Shown: positions 1 through 5,711, numbered from the stretch's first letter. The stretch: 7,160 nucleotides of DNA from an uncultured Clostridiaceae bacterium (GCA_902477765.1 CABSIM010000067.1:1-7160); one strand, 5' to 3'. Made by a program: numbers and translations. Notes: generated from the sequence alone by a model not told the origin.

Positions 1-534
1 GGGGTCATGGGCGTCAAAGGTAATGATGTTTTCCACTCCCATGTCTGCCAGTTCCCGGAGCGCCCATGCACAGTCCAGAGACTCTCTTCCGGTCCGCTTA
101 TGCTGACGGCTTTCATAAAGGAACGGCATGATCACGTTGATCCTCTTGGCCTTTCCTCCGGCAGCGGCAATCACCCGCTTCAGGTCCTGGAAATGATCGT
201 CCGGAGACATGTGATTCTGGATTCCGCAGAGGGAATACGTCATGCTGTAATTGCACACATCCACCATGATATACAGGTCATCACCGCGGACGGATTCCAT
301 GATCTCGCCTTTGGCCTCTCCGGAACCGAACCGGGGAGTCTTTACCCCGATGATATAGGAATCTCTCTGGTATCCGGCAAAGGCGATGGTGGTCTTGTGT
401 TCACTCTCCCGCTCTTTTCTCCATTCCGCCAGATAGGCGTCCACTTTCTTTCCAAGCGCCTCACAGCTTTTCAGCGGGACCAGTCCCAGCGGTCCCACCG
501 GGATCGTTTCAATCTGTTTTTCTTCGTACAGCAT
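1..534 (-). CDS. prs: Ribose-phosphate pyrophosphokinase (PRPP synthetase), N-terminal 178 residues, cut by window edge
   Basis: The enzyme transfers diphosphate from ATP to ribose 5-phosphate to make PRPP, the cytosolic precursor for purines, pyrimidines, NAD, histidine and tryptophan. I translated the minus strand from the ATG at 534; it stays open for exactly 178 codons to the window edge, so the C-terminal half is missing. Visible family features are the N-terminal segment IPVGPLGLVPLKSC (11-24), the SVRGDDLYIMVDV stretch (81-93), SPDDHFQDLKRVIAAAGGKAKRINVIMP (110-137), the loop ESRQHKRTGRESLDCA (141-156) and FDAHDP (173-178), which corresponds to the metal- and ATP-binding DLH region of classical enzymes. 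The loop sequence and N-terminus differ from E. coli or B. subtilis Prs and match my recollection of a longer variant common in Lachnospiraceae. The start is supported by a GGGAGG ribosome binding site about 8 bases upstream. It lies 90 bp after dnaC with no terminator between them, so it may be co-transcribed. The 5-bp hairpin at 555-568 has no T tract. Confidence 0.88.
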   Translation of the reverse strand, partial: MLYEEKQIETIPVGPLGLVPLKSCEALGKKVDAYLAEWRKERESEHKTTIAFAGYQRDSYIIGVKTPRFGSGEAKGEIMESVRGDDLYIMVDVCNYSMTYSLCGIQNHMSPDDHFQDLKRVIAAAGGKAKRINVIMPFLYESRQHKRTGRESLDCAWALRELADMGVENIITFDAHDP

Positions 535-624
535 GCTTTTTCCTCCCTCTTGTATTGCCCGTCGGCAAGTATCCGGCTCATGGCCTGTGCTTATATTTCC
601 TGTGCCTTATGTCATTCTGATCTT

Positions 625-1620
625 TCAGACAGTGACATATCCCCGGCGCAGGGCCCGAAGATCCTCTCCCAGAAGCGGGAGGATCTTATACTGGTTCAGA
701 ATTCGTGACGCCACCCGCTCCGTAAACTCATCCTGAAGGCGTCCCGGAGTCAGATTGGTGGAAATAATCGTCCCCTTTTTCCGGTTCAGACGTTCATTGA
801 TGCAGTAAAACAGCTGCGATGACGTAAATGTATTGATCAGTTCCGTTCCCAGATCATCTATGATCAGCAGATCACACTCCAGAATAAAGGCCGCCCGGTC
901 CCCGGCAGCTTCTCCTTCCCCTCTGGAAAAACGGTCTTCAGAAAAAATCTCAAACAGATCCGTGGCCGTAAGGCTCACCACGGAAAAACAGTTCCGGATC
1001 AGTTCCCTGGCAATACAGTTGCTTAAAAATGTCTTTCCGCATCCGGTGTTTCCCGTAAACAGGATGCTTCCCTTTTCTTCCGGAAACCGTTCCACATATT
1101 TTCTGCATTCCCCGATGACAATGGACATATAATCGTAAACCGTCATTCCGGTCTTTTCGTCCACCTTCACCCGGTCATAGTATTCCATGGAAAGGGTATC
1201 AAAATTCTCCTTTTTCAGGATCTCTCTGAGATTGGACTGGTCATAGAGAATCTCAATCTCCATGTTCCGGAAACAGTGACATTTTCTGCCATTATGATAC
1301 CCCGTATCCCGGCAGTCCGGGCACCGGTAATGCATTTCCAGGTAATCTCCCGGATAGCCTCCCCGCTCCAGGTACAGGCGTTTCTGCTCTTTCAGGGCTG
1401 CCGCTTCCTTCCGGAGCCGGTCCGCCGTTTCCCTGTCCCCTTTCAGCATTTCCCTGGCAGCCTGGGCCATAAGAGACGTAATTTCATCGCTCAGAGCCTC
1501 CACCTGGGGGATTTTCCTGTATACCTCACGGATTCTCTCATCCTGACGGCGTTTATTGAGAAACTGGCGCTGATTGTAGACCCGCATGACCGCGTCATAT
1601 TGTGAATTACTCAGTGCCAT
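625..1620 (-). CDS. dnaC: DnaC/DnaI-type replicative helicase loader (AAA+ ATPase), complete
   Basis: A 331-residue AAA+ ATPase of the DnaC/DnaI family, which loads the hexameric replicative helicase onto single-stranded DNA at the origin or at restart sites. Order of features: a helical, strongly charged N-terminal region (1-85) likely to contact the helicase; a four-cysteine zinc-binding motif (C100, C103, C114, C116); Walker A GNTGCGKT (190-197); Walker B LLIIDDLGTE (251-260); sensor I ISTNLTP (286-292); and the arginine-finger segment ERVASRIL (301-308). All key ATPase residues are present and the length is normal for a Gram-positive DnaI-like protein. The ATG at 1620 lies inside the dnaD-like gene, with AAGGAG at 1635-1630, 9 bases upstream. 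The 14-base overlap with the preceding gene implies an operon with coupled translation. Naming differs between organisms (dnaI in Bacillus, dnaC elsewhere), so the symbol is by family. The alternative IstB insertion-sequence helper is unlikely because of the zinc motif and the DnaD neighbour. Confidence 0.93.
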   Translation of the reverse strand: MALSNSQYDAVMRVYNQRQFLNKRRQDERIREVYRKIPQVEALSDEITSLMAQAAREMLKGDRETADRLRKEAAALKEQKRLYLERGGYPGDYLEMHYRCPDCRDTGYHNGRKCHCFRNMEIEILYDQSNLREILKKENFDTLSMEYYDRVKVDEKTGMTVYDYMSIVIGECRKYVERFPEEKGSILFTGNTGCGKTFLSNCIARELIRNCFSVVSLTATDLFEIFSEDRFSRGEGEAAGDRAAFILECDLLIIDDLGTELINTFTSSQLFYCINERLNRKKGTIISTNLTPGRLQDEFTERVASRILNQYKILPLLGEDLRALRRGYVTV

Positions 1621-2704
1621 CTCCGCCCTCTCCTTTCGCGTGCCGTTTCCTTATATCCGCCCATATGGCTTCGTCATAGTTGTAATTCCGTTCCTCAAAA
1701 TTATGGAACCGGTTGGCAGGCACATTCTTTCTCACCCTGCCCGTGTCCCGTTCCCCGGTTCTGGCCAGCTGCCTTTTCTTATCCAGTTCCTCCACGTCTC
1801 CCATGGTTCTGACACCGTTTTCCTTCCAGCCGGTCAGGATCTTGTCTGCATACTGGAAGCTGGGCGTCTGGGTGGCACGTATGGTACGGTTGCAGGCTTC
1901 CACCACCAGCGGCCGGTCAAATCCGTACGTATAGAACCATTTCTTCATAATCTCTTTTTCCGCGGTTCCCGGATTTCTGCTGTTGAGGCCGAATGCTTTC
2001 ATCACCGAGGAAATATCCCCGGAAAACCTTGTGGTATAGTCCTCCGCCGCACGTCTGGTCCGGATGCCGGTCTGATACCAGTTCAGGGCGACTTTTTCAA
2101 TGTAGCGGATACTGGTATGACCATTCTGGGCACAATATTCCGCCAGATATTCCAGAAGATCACAGGGCAGCTTCAGCGTATCGTAAAAGTATGCAAATTT
2201 TTCGCATTCCAGCGACGTGAACATTTTTCCCAGATACTGCTGGGCCACGTAAAGAAGTGTGGAAAACTCCTCGTTCTTCGCCAGGTCTTCCATACGGGCC
2301 GCGGTGTTTTCCGGCGGAACGGGAATCCCGGCTCCGGGGGCCGGAACTGCAAAATCGCCTGCCGCACTTTCCGCGGAAGCCAGCGCCGCATCCGCCGCTG
2401 TGCGTCCGGAACGGCTTCCGGACTCTGCTTTTCCTACTCCCGCCGCTTCCTGCCTGTCCTCCGGTTCTTCCTGCATCAGGACACCGGCACGGCACCAGTA
2501 CGCCAGGGCACGCTTCACATCTGCCTCTGTATGATTCAGAGCGTCCGCAATTTCCGAGACTCCGGAAACATCCATCCCGTGACGCAGCAGATACAGATAT
2601 ACCTTCACATATTCTCCGCTGGCCGCTGCCATATGCTGATCGATAAATTCATTGGGCACCGCCGTAGTTAAAACCGGAAGCCCGCTTTTCAGTCCTGAAC
2701 TCAT
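1607..2704 (-). CDS. DnaD-domain primosomal replication-initiation protein, complete
   Basis: A 365-residue protein of the DnaD/DnaB (Gram-positive) primosome family, which in Firmicutes bridges DnaA or PriA to helicase loading. An N-terminal region (about 17-80) has the character of a winged-helix DDBH1 domain: helical EYVKVYLYLLRHG, then VSEIADALNHTEADVKRALAYWCRAGVL. Residues 80-135 form a low-complexity Ala/Gly/Pro-rich linker. Two DnaD-type (DDBH2) repeats follow: one ending YIEKVALNWYQTGIRT (201-216), the second ending YADKILTGWKENGVRT (285-300). The second carries the exact YxxxIxxxW signature (Y285, I289, W293); the first has V in place of I. The tail (310-365) is basic, then acidic. 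The gene overlaps dnaC by 14 bases, which fits a helicase-loading operon. An AAGGTGAG ribosome binding site sits upstream of the ATG at 2704. Two tandem DnaD repeats are also seen in B. subtilis DnaB, so whether this is the functional DnaD or DnaB cannot be decided here; I give no symbol. Confidence 0.9.
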   Translation of the reverse strand: MSSGLKSGLPVLTTAVPNEFIDQHMAAASGEYVKVYLYLLRHGMDVSGVSEIADALNHTEADVKRALAYWCRAGVLMQEEPEDRQEAAGVGKAESGSRSGRTAADAALASAESAAGDFAVPAPGAGIPVPPENTAARMEDLAKNEEFSTLLYVAQQYLGKMFTSLECEKFAYFYDTLKLPCDLLEYLAEYCAQNGHTSIRYIEKVALNWYQTGIRTRRAAEDYTTRFSGDISSVMKAFGLNSRNPGTAEKEIMKKWFYTYGFDRPLVVEACNRTIRATQTPSFQYADKILTGWKENGVRTMGDVEELDKKRQLARTGERDTGRVRKNVPANRFHNFEERNYNYDEAIWADIRKRHAKGEGGDGTE

Positions 2705-2736
2705 GTATTTCTCACCTTTTGTCTTTTTCCTTCTCC

Positions 2737-2745
2737 ATCATATCA
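2737..2745 (-). promoter_or_regulatory. Extended -10 promoter element for the dnaD-dnaC operon
   Basis: The minus strand reads TGATATGAT, an extended -10 (TG, one base, then TATGAT with one mismatch to TATAAT), about 30 bases upstream of the dnaD ribosome binding site. The predicted transcription start is near 2730. No good -35 hexamer is found at 16-18 bases spacing, which is tolerable for extended -10 promoters but could also mean that an activator is needed. The nearest DnaA box begins about 45 bases upstream of the predicted start. Confidence 0.5.
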
Positions 2746-2774
2746 CAGGTTCCGCGAAAAGGAAATAGCGGGAA

Positions 2775-2818
2775 TCATCCACAGGTCTCCTTGTGGACAC
2801 GGTGGATAATGTGGATAA
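2775..2818. promoter_or_regulatory. DnaA-box cluster upstream of dnaD (one perfect box, three near-consensus)
   Basis: DnaA is the initiator ATPase that binds the 9-mer TTATCCACA. Minus-strand boxes abut with no gap: TTATCCACA at 2818-2810 (perfect), TTATCCACC at 2809-2801 (8/9) and GTGTCCACA at 2800-2792 (7/9). In opposite orientation, the plus strand has TCATCCACA at 2775-2783 (8/9), making a TCCACA...TGTGGA dyad (2778-2797) with the outermost tandem box. Their position upstream of the dnaD promoter suggests DnaA control of the helicase-loading genes. The sites are seen directly; occupancy and effect are inference. Confidence 0.75.
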
Positions 2819-2819
2819 C
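2802..2819 (+). repeat. 18-bp direct repeat, copy 1
   Basis: GTGGATAATGTGGATAAC is identical to 2957-2974. The unit consists of two abutting DnaA boxes, the first lacking its outermost base, plus a final C. The copies start 155 bp apart in the same orientation and bracket the AT-rich tract and the Spo0A-like site. Confidence 0.9.
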
Positions 2820-2853
2820 AATATTACATAAAAGTAAAAATAAGAGCGAAACC

Positions 2854-2860
2854 TGTCGAA
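2854..2860 (+). promoter_or_regulatory. Possible Spo0A box
   Basis: The sequence TGTCGAA is a perfect match to the 7-base core of the 0A box bound by phosphorylated Spo0A, the master regulator of sporulation entry. It sits between the two DnaA-box clusters. In B. subtilis, Spo0A represses initiation through boxes near DnaA sites at the origin, which gives this placement some meaning. A 7-mer is short and can easily occur by chance. Confidence 0.3.
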
Positions 2861-2913
2861 AACCTCATACTTCCATGTTTTCCTTCCTCTTCCGCATTTC
2901 TGTTATGTAAATC

Positions 2914-2960
2914 AAAAAATCCACATAGTTCTTCAACATAAATTGTTGAAAACTATGTGG
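2914..2960 (-). terminator. Intrinsic terminator of murC, with a DnaA box in its stem
   Basis: On the minus strand, downstream of the murC stop, a 10-bp arm CCACATAGTT (2960-2951) and a 7-bp arm TTCAACA (2950-2944) pair with TGTTGAA (2938-2932) and AACTATGTGG (2930-2921). The loop has 5 bases and one base (2931) is bulged. One A and then six Ts follow (2919-2914). The long stem and T tract make a credible rho-independent terminator separating murC from dnaD. The first five bases of the stem also belong to the perfect DnaA box at 2964-2956. Confidence 0.82.
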
Positions 2961-2973
2961 ATAATGTGGATAA
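2956..2973 (-). promoter_or_regulatory. Two perfect tandem DnaA boxes next to the murC stop codon
   Basis: The minus strand reads TTATCCACA twice with no gap (2973-2965 and 2964-2956), both exact matches to the strong DnaA-box consensus and in the same orientation as the tandem boxes at 2792-2818. The murC stop codon ends one base away. The inner box extends into the terminator stem. Confidence 0.82.
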
Positions 2974-2974
2974 C
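2957..2974 (+). repeat. 18-bp direct repeat, copy 2
   Basis: Identical to 2802-2819. The bases on either side differ between the copies, so the identity is confined to the DnaA-box pair and its final C. This suggests selection on the boxes rather than a recent long duplication. Confidence 0.9.
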
Positions 2975-4357
2975 TTACATACCAAGGAGCCGTTCTCCCA
3001 CTTTTACTATATCTCCGGCCCCCATGGTTATCAACAAATCACCGTTGACACAATTTTCCAGAAGAAATGTTTCGATCTCATCAAAAGACGGAAAATAATG
3101 GACGTCAGTCCCCAGTTCCCGTATTTTCTCTTCCAGATCCCTGGAACTGATTCCCAGCGTATCCGTCTCCCGTGCCGCATAAATATCTGCCAGAACCACG
3201 TGATCTGCTGATGACAGGGCTCTGACAAAGTCATTCATCAGTGCTCTGGTCCTGGTGTAGGTATGGGGCTGGAACACGCACCAGATCTCTCTGTGAGGAT
3301 AATTTTTCGCTGCTGCCAGCGTGGCGGTAATCTCCTGGGGGTGATGGGCATAGTCATCAATGATGGTGACGCCTCCGATAACCCCTTTCTTTTCAAATCG
3401 TCTGTGGGTTCCCGCAAATTTCATCAGACCGCGGCGGATGGTTTCCATGGAAATCCCCAGCTCTCTGGATACGGCAATGGCCGCCAGCGCGTTGTATACA
3501 TTGTGCATCCCCGGGACGCCCAGCGTCACCGTTCCCGCTTCCTTTCCGTTTTCCAGAAGGCAGAAAGAGGCGCATGCATTTTCATCAAAGGTAATCCATG
3601 CAGCACTGTAACGGCTCTTTTCCGGATCACTGCCCACGGTGATCACCCGGCAGGGAAGTCCGGAACAGAGTTCTTCGTAATTCCTGATGTCGCTGTTGAT
3701 AATCAGGAGTCCGTTCTCCGGCAGGAGGCAGGCAAACCTGCGGAACGAACTGCGGATATCCTCCAGGTCCTTGAAAAAGTCCAGATGGTCAGCCTCCACG
3801 TTCAGGATGATCTCCATGGTGGGAAAAAACGAAAGGAAGCTGTTGGTATACTCGCAGGCTTCCGTCACAAAAAGTTCCGGACCTCCCACGCGGATATTTC
3901 CTCCGATGGAATCCAGAATTCCTCCTACGGAAATGGTGGGATTTTTCCCCGCATCCATAAGGATTTCCGTGATCATGGAGGTGGTGGTGGTCTTTCCGTG
4001 GGTTCCTGATACCGCTATGGACACCGAATAGTTTTTCATAATCTGGCCCAGAAGTTCAGCACGGCTGAGAATCGGAAGTCCCATGGCACTGGCTGCCGCA
4101 AATTCCGGATTATCCGGATGAACAGCTGCCGTATAGACAACCACATCTATTCCCTCTGTAATGTTCTCCGCCTTCTGTCCGTAATAAATCCGGGCACCAT
4201 GCCGTTCCAGCATCTCTGTGAGTTCCGACTGCTTTGCGTCAGAGCCGGTAACCATGAAACCCCGCTCCAGCAGAATCTCAGCCAGGCCGCTCATGCTGAT
4301 GCCGCCGATCCCGATAAAATGGATATGGCTGGGTTTATTGAAATCTATATGATACAT
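2975..4357 (-). CDS. murC: UDP-N-acetylmuramate--L-alanine ligase, complete
   Basis: MurC ligates the first stem amino acid, normally L-alanine, to UDP-N-acetylmuramic acid using ATP, in the cytoplasmic phase of peptidoglycan synthesis. The 460-residue protein shows all three Mur ligase domains. The N-terminal Rossmann domain has GIGGISMSGLAEIL (16-29) for the UDP-sugar. The central ATPase domain has the P-loop GTHGKTTT (118-125), the acidic segment TEACEY (165-170), NVEADHLDFF (186-195) and GMHNVYNALAA (283-293). The C-terminal domain has FAGTHRRFE (314-322), DDYAHHP (334-340), FQPHTYTRT (362-370) and TMGAGDI (444-450). The EACEYTNSF form replaces the EADESD type of Proteobacteria, as I recall for clostridial MurC. 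AAGGAG at 4369-4364 lies 6 bases before the ATG at 4357. The gene is flanked by terminators on both sides, so it is probably a single-gene transcript. Confidence 0.97.
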   Translation of the reverse strand: MYHIDFNKPSHIHFIGIGGISMSGLAEILLERGFMVTGSDAKQSELTEMLERHGARIYYGQKAENITEGIDVVVYTAAVHPDNPEFAAASAMGLPILSRAELLGQIMKNYSVSIAVSGTHGKTTTTSMITEILMDAGKNPTISVGGILDSIGGNIRVGGPELFVTEACEYTNSFLSFFPTMEIILNVEADHLDFFKDLEDIRSSFRRFACLLPENGLLIINSDIRNYEELCSGLPCRVITVGSDPEKSRYSAAWITFDENACASFCLLENGKEAGTVTLGVPGMHNVYNALAAIAVSRELGISMETIRRGLMKFAGTHRRFEKKGVIGGVTIIDDYAHHPQEITATLAAAKNYPHREIWCVFQPHTYTRTRALMNDFVRALSSADHVVLADIYAARETDTLGISSRDLEEKIRELGTDVHYFPSFDEIETFLLENCVNGDLLITMGAGDIVKVGERLLGM

Positions 4358-4379
4358 TCCGTTCTCCTTCCGGGTTCAT

Positions 4380-4390
4380 ATTTTAATATA
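4380..4390 (-). promoter_or_regulatory. Candidate -10 region of the murC promoter
   Basis: A terminator lies upstream, so murC needs its own promoter within the 88 bases before its start. The only AT-rich element near its ribosome binding site is TATATTAAAAT on the minus strand (4390-4380), which offers TATATT or TAAAAT as -10. The best -35-like hexamer, TTTACA (4417-4412), is 21 bases from TATATT, which is too long for a standard sigma-70 type promoter. Confidence 0.3.
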
Positions 4391-4402
4391 TGTGGGATTC
4401 CC

Positions 4403-4425
4403 TCCGGGGACTGTAAAACCCCGGA
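4403..4425. repeat. GC-rich inverted repeat upstream of murC
   Basis: TCCGGGG (4403-4409) and CCCCGGA (4419-4425) form a perfect 7-bp dyad around a 9-base spacer, within the likely -35 region of the murC promoter. It lacks a T tract on either strand, so it is not a standard terminator. It could be an operator or merely a local hairpin. Confidence 0.5.
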
Positions 4426-4445
4426 TTCCTTGTTAATGATATCAC

Positions 4446-4481
4446 AAAAAAAGCAGAAAATCCATAGATTCTCTGCTTTTT
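4446..4481 (-). terminator. Intrinsic terminator after the carrier-amidohydrolase operon
   Basis: On the minus strand, 17 bases past the amidohydrolase stop, AAAAAGCAGA (4481-4472) pairs perfectly with TCTGCTTTTT (4457-4448). An inner AATC/GATT helix extends the stem beyond one A-C mismatch, closing on a 4-base loop. Seven Ts run from 4452 to 4446. The A-rich 5' arm means it could work in part on the other strand, but no plus-strand gene is present. Confidence 0.88.
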
Positions 4482-4497
4482 CGGTGACCTCACAGGT

Positions 4498-5697
4498 TTA
4501 CTGTGTCAGGAATTCCAGTGCAACCGCTGCCATGGCGCGGGTACACAGTTTGATATATCGTTCATCCACCCAGAAATCCGGGCTGTGTTTCGGCGCGTCT
4601 CCGCCGACGCCTACCCAGATCAGGCAGGACGGAGCTTTCTGGGAATAGAACCCGAAATCTTCGGCTCCCAGAAGCGGCTGTTCTCCTGTGACAAGCCAGT
4701 TTTCCGGCTGTCCGTCGCCGAGGCCTTCATAGATGCCGTCGGAATTTTTCCTGAGTGCATCTGCCACAAAAGAAGTAAATGCTTCATCATTATATACGGC
4801 CGGGTATCCGGCACGGAATTCCAGATCACAGCTGCCTCCCATGGAACGGGCAATTCCGTCGGAAAGGCTTTCGATCTTCTTCATCATCGCTTCTCTGGAT
4901 TCTTTGGTAAGGTTCCTCATCATGACCCTCATCTGCGCCTTGTCCGCAATGATGTTGGGGGCCGTTCCGCCCTGGATCACGCCCACATTCAGTGTGGACC
5001 GGTCCATGGGGGAAAGGTTTCTGGAAATGATGCCGTGCAGCGCCGTAATAATGGAAGACGCAATGTAGATGGCATCCACGCCTTCCTCCGGTGTGGAGGA
5101 GTGGGCCGCTTTTCCATGGACGGTGATGCTGTAGGCATCGGAATATGCCGTCAGATACCTGCTTCCCACCAGAAGTTTTCCCTGCTCTCCGTTTTCCACA
5201 TGAAGCGCGAAGCATGCATCCGGAAGTTCATCCATAAGACCGGCTTTGATCATTTCACGTCCGCCGCCGCCGTTTTCTTCCGCCGGCTGGAATACCAGCT
5301 TCACCTTTCCGTTCCACTGATCTCTGGTGCGGTACAGGATTTCTCCCACAGCCAGAAGGTTGGATGTATGGATGTCATGTCCGCAGGCATGCATCACATC
5401 GGGAACTTTTGAAGCAAACGGAAGACCGGTGTTTTCCTGAATGGGAAGGGCGTCCATATCTGCTCTCAGAAGAAGGAACTTTCCGGGTTTTCCGCTGTCG
5501 ATGGTGGCAATGATTCCGGGTTTGCACGGGCTGTTTTCATAGGGAATTCCAATGCGGTCCAGTTCTCTGCGTACCAGTTCACTGGTTTTGAACTCATGGT
5601 AAGACAGTTCCGGATTGGAATGAATTTCATGGCGTATTGCCAGAGTATGTTCTTCCAGTTCATCCGACAGGCGCCGGATCTGTTCTGATATCTGCAT
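4498..5697 (-). CDS. M20 family metal-dependent amidohydrolase/carboxypeptidase, complete
   Basis: A 399-residue cytosolic zinc hydrolase of the M20D group (relatives include hippurate hydrolase, N-acetyl-amino-acid deacetylases, IAA-amino-acid hydrolases and AbgA/AbgB). These enzymes cut an amide bond to release a free amino acid from an N-acyl or peptide-like substrate. Visible motifs are RHEIHSNPELSYHEF (22-36), RADMDALPI (78-86), HACGHDIHT (103-111) with metal ligands C105 and H107, FQPAEENGGGG (136-146) with catalytic/ligand glutamates E140-E141, H166 in ALHVENG, the dimerisation-domain motif HGKAAHSSTPEEGVDA (194-209), and GAEDFGFY (344-351) with H371 as the likely last ligand. There is no signal peptide. 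It starts 12 bp after the carrier gene, so the two share a transcript and probably a substrate. The exact substrate cannot be read from the sequence. Confidence 0.92.
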   Translation of the reverse strand: MQISEQIRRLSDELEEHTLAIRHEIHSNPELSYHEFKTSELVRRELDRIGIPYENSPCKPGIIATIDSGKPGKFLLLRADMDALPIQENTGLPFASKVPDVMHACGHDIHTSNLLAVGEILYRTRDQWNGKVKLVFQPAEENGGGGREMIKAGLMDELPDACFALHVENGEQGKLLVGSRYLTAYSDAYSITVHGKAAHSSTPEEGVDAIYIASSIITALHGIISRNLSPMDRSTLNVGVIQGGTAPNIIADKAQMRVMMRNLTKESREAMMKKIESLSDGIARSMGGSCDLEFRAGYPAVYNDEAFTSFVADALRKNSDGIYEGLGDGQPENWLVTGEQPLLGAEDFGFYSQKAPSCLIWVGVGGDAPKHSPDFWVDERYIKLCTRAMAAVALEFLTQ

Positions 5698-5705
5698 GTA
5701 TGCTG

Positions 5706-5711
5706 CCTCCT
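5706..5711 (-). promoter_or_regulatory. Ribosome binding site of the amidohydrolase, overlapping the carrier stop codon
   Basis: AGGAGG (5711-5706) lies 8 bases before the ATG at 5697 and shares its first two bases with the TAG stop (5712-5710) of the upstream carrier gene. Ribosomes ending on the carrier would therefore sit on this site, which predicts translational coupling and fixes the amidohydrolase start. Confidence 0.85.

Larger units (their letters stand above)
2705..2974. other. AT-rich intergenic region between murC and the dnaD-dnaC operon
   Basis: This 270-bp gap is the longest non-coding stretch in the window. From the dnaD side it holds a ribosome binding site, an extended -10 element, a DnaA-box cluster (2775-2818), an AT-rich tract (2819-2848, containing ATATTACATAAAAG and AAAAATAAGAG), a Spo0A-box core TGTCGAA (2854-2860), a pyrimidine-rich stretch (about 2870-2905), the murC terminator and a second DnaA-box pair that ends one base before the murC stop codon. 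I see no convincing small gene: the plus-strand frame at 2719-2910 has no ribosome binding site and reads through these regulatory elements. Confidence 0.85.

Noticed and set aside
555..568. Hairpin TTGCC/GGCAA between dnaC and prs as a terminator
   Set aside because: Only a 5-bp stem and no T tract on either strand, so termination is unlikely.
7..708. Open plus-strand frame of 233 codons
   Set aside because: It is antisense to the PRPP synthetase reading frame and to the end of dnaC, has no ribosome binding site and resembles no protein family I know.
625..1620. IstB-type insertion-sequence ATPase
   Set aside because: There is no IstA transposase or inverted repeat nearby, and the zinc motif and overlap with a DnaD-domain gene fit a helicase loader.
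1586..2671. Open plus-strand frame of 361 codons
   Set aside because: It is fully antisense to the DnaD-domain gene, which has clear domain motifs and a ribosome binding site. The long open frame follows from the base composition of the real gene.
2719..2910. Possible 63-codon plus-strand gene in the intergenic region
   Set aside because: No ribosome binding site, and it runs through the dnaD promoter, DnaA boxes and Spo0A-like site.
2775..2973. CRISPR array suggested by repeated short units
   Set aside because: The repeat unit is 9 bp without spacers and matches the DnaA box; there are no cas genes.
3263..4009. Open plus-strand frame of 248 codons opposite murC
   Set aside because: MurC is unmistakable on the other strand and the antisense product shows no recognisable motif.
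4585..5412. Open plus-strand frame of 275 codons opposite the amidohydrolase
   Set aside because: It is a shadow of the M20 gene; its Cys/His/Gly-rich sequence is a product of antisense reading.
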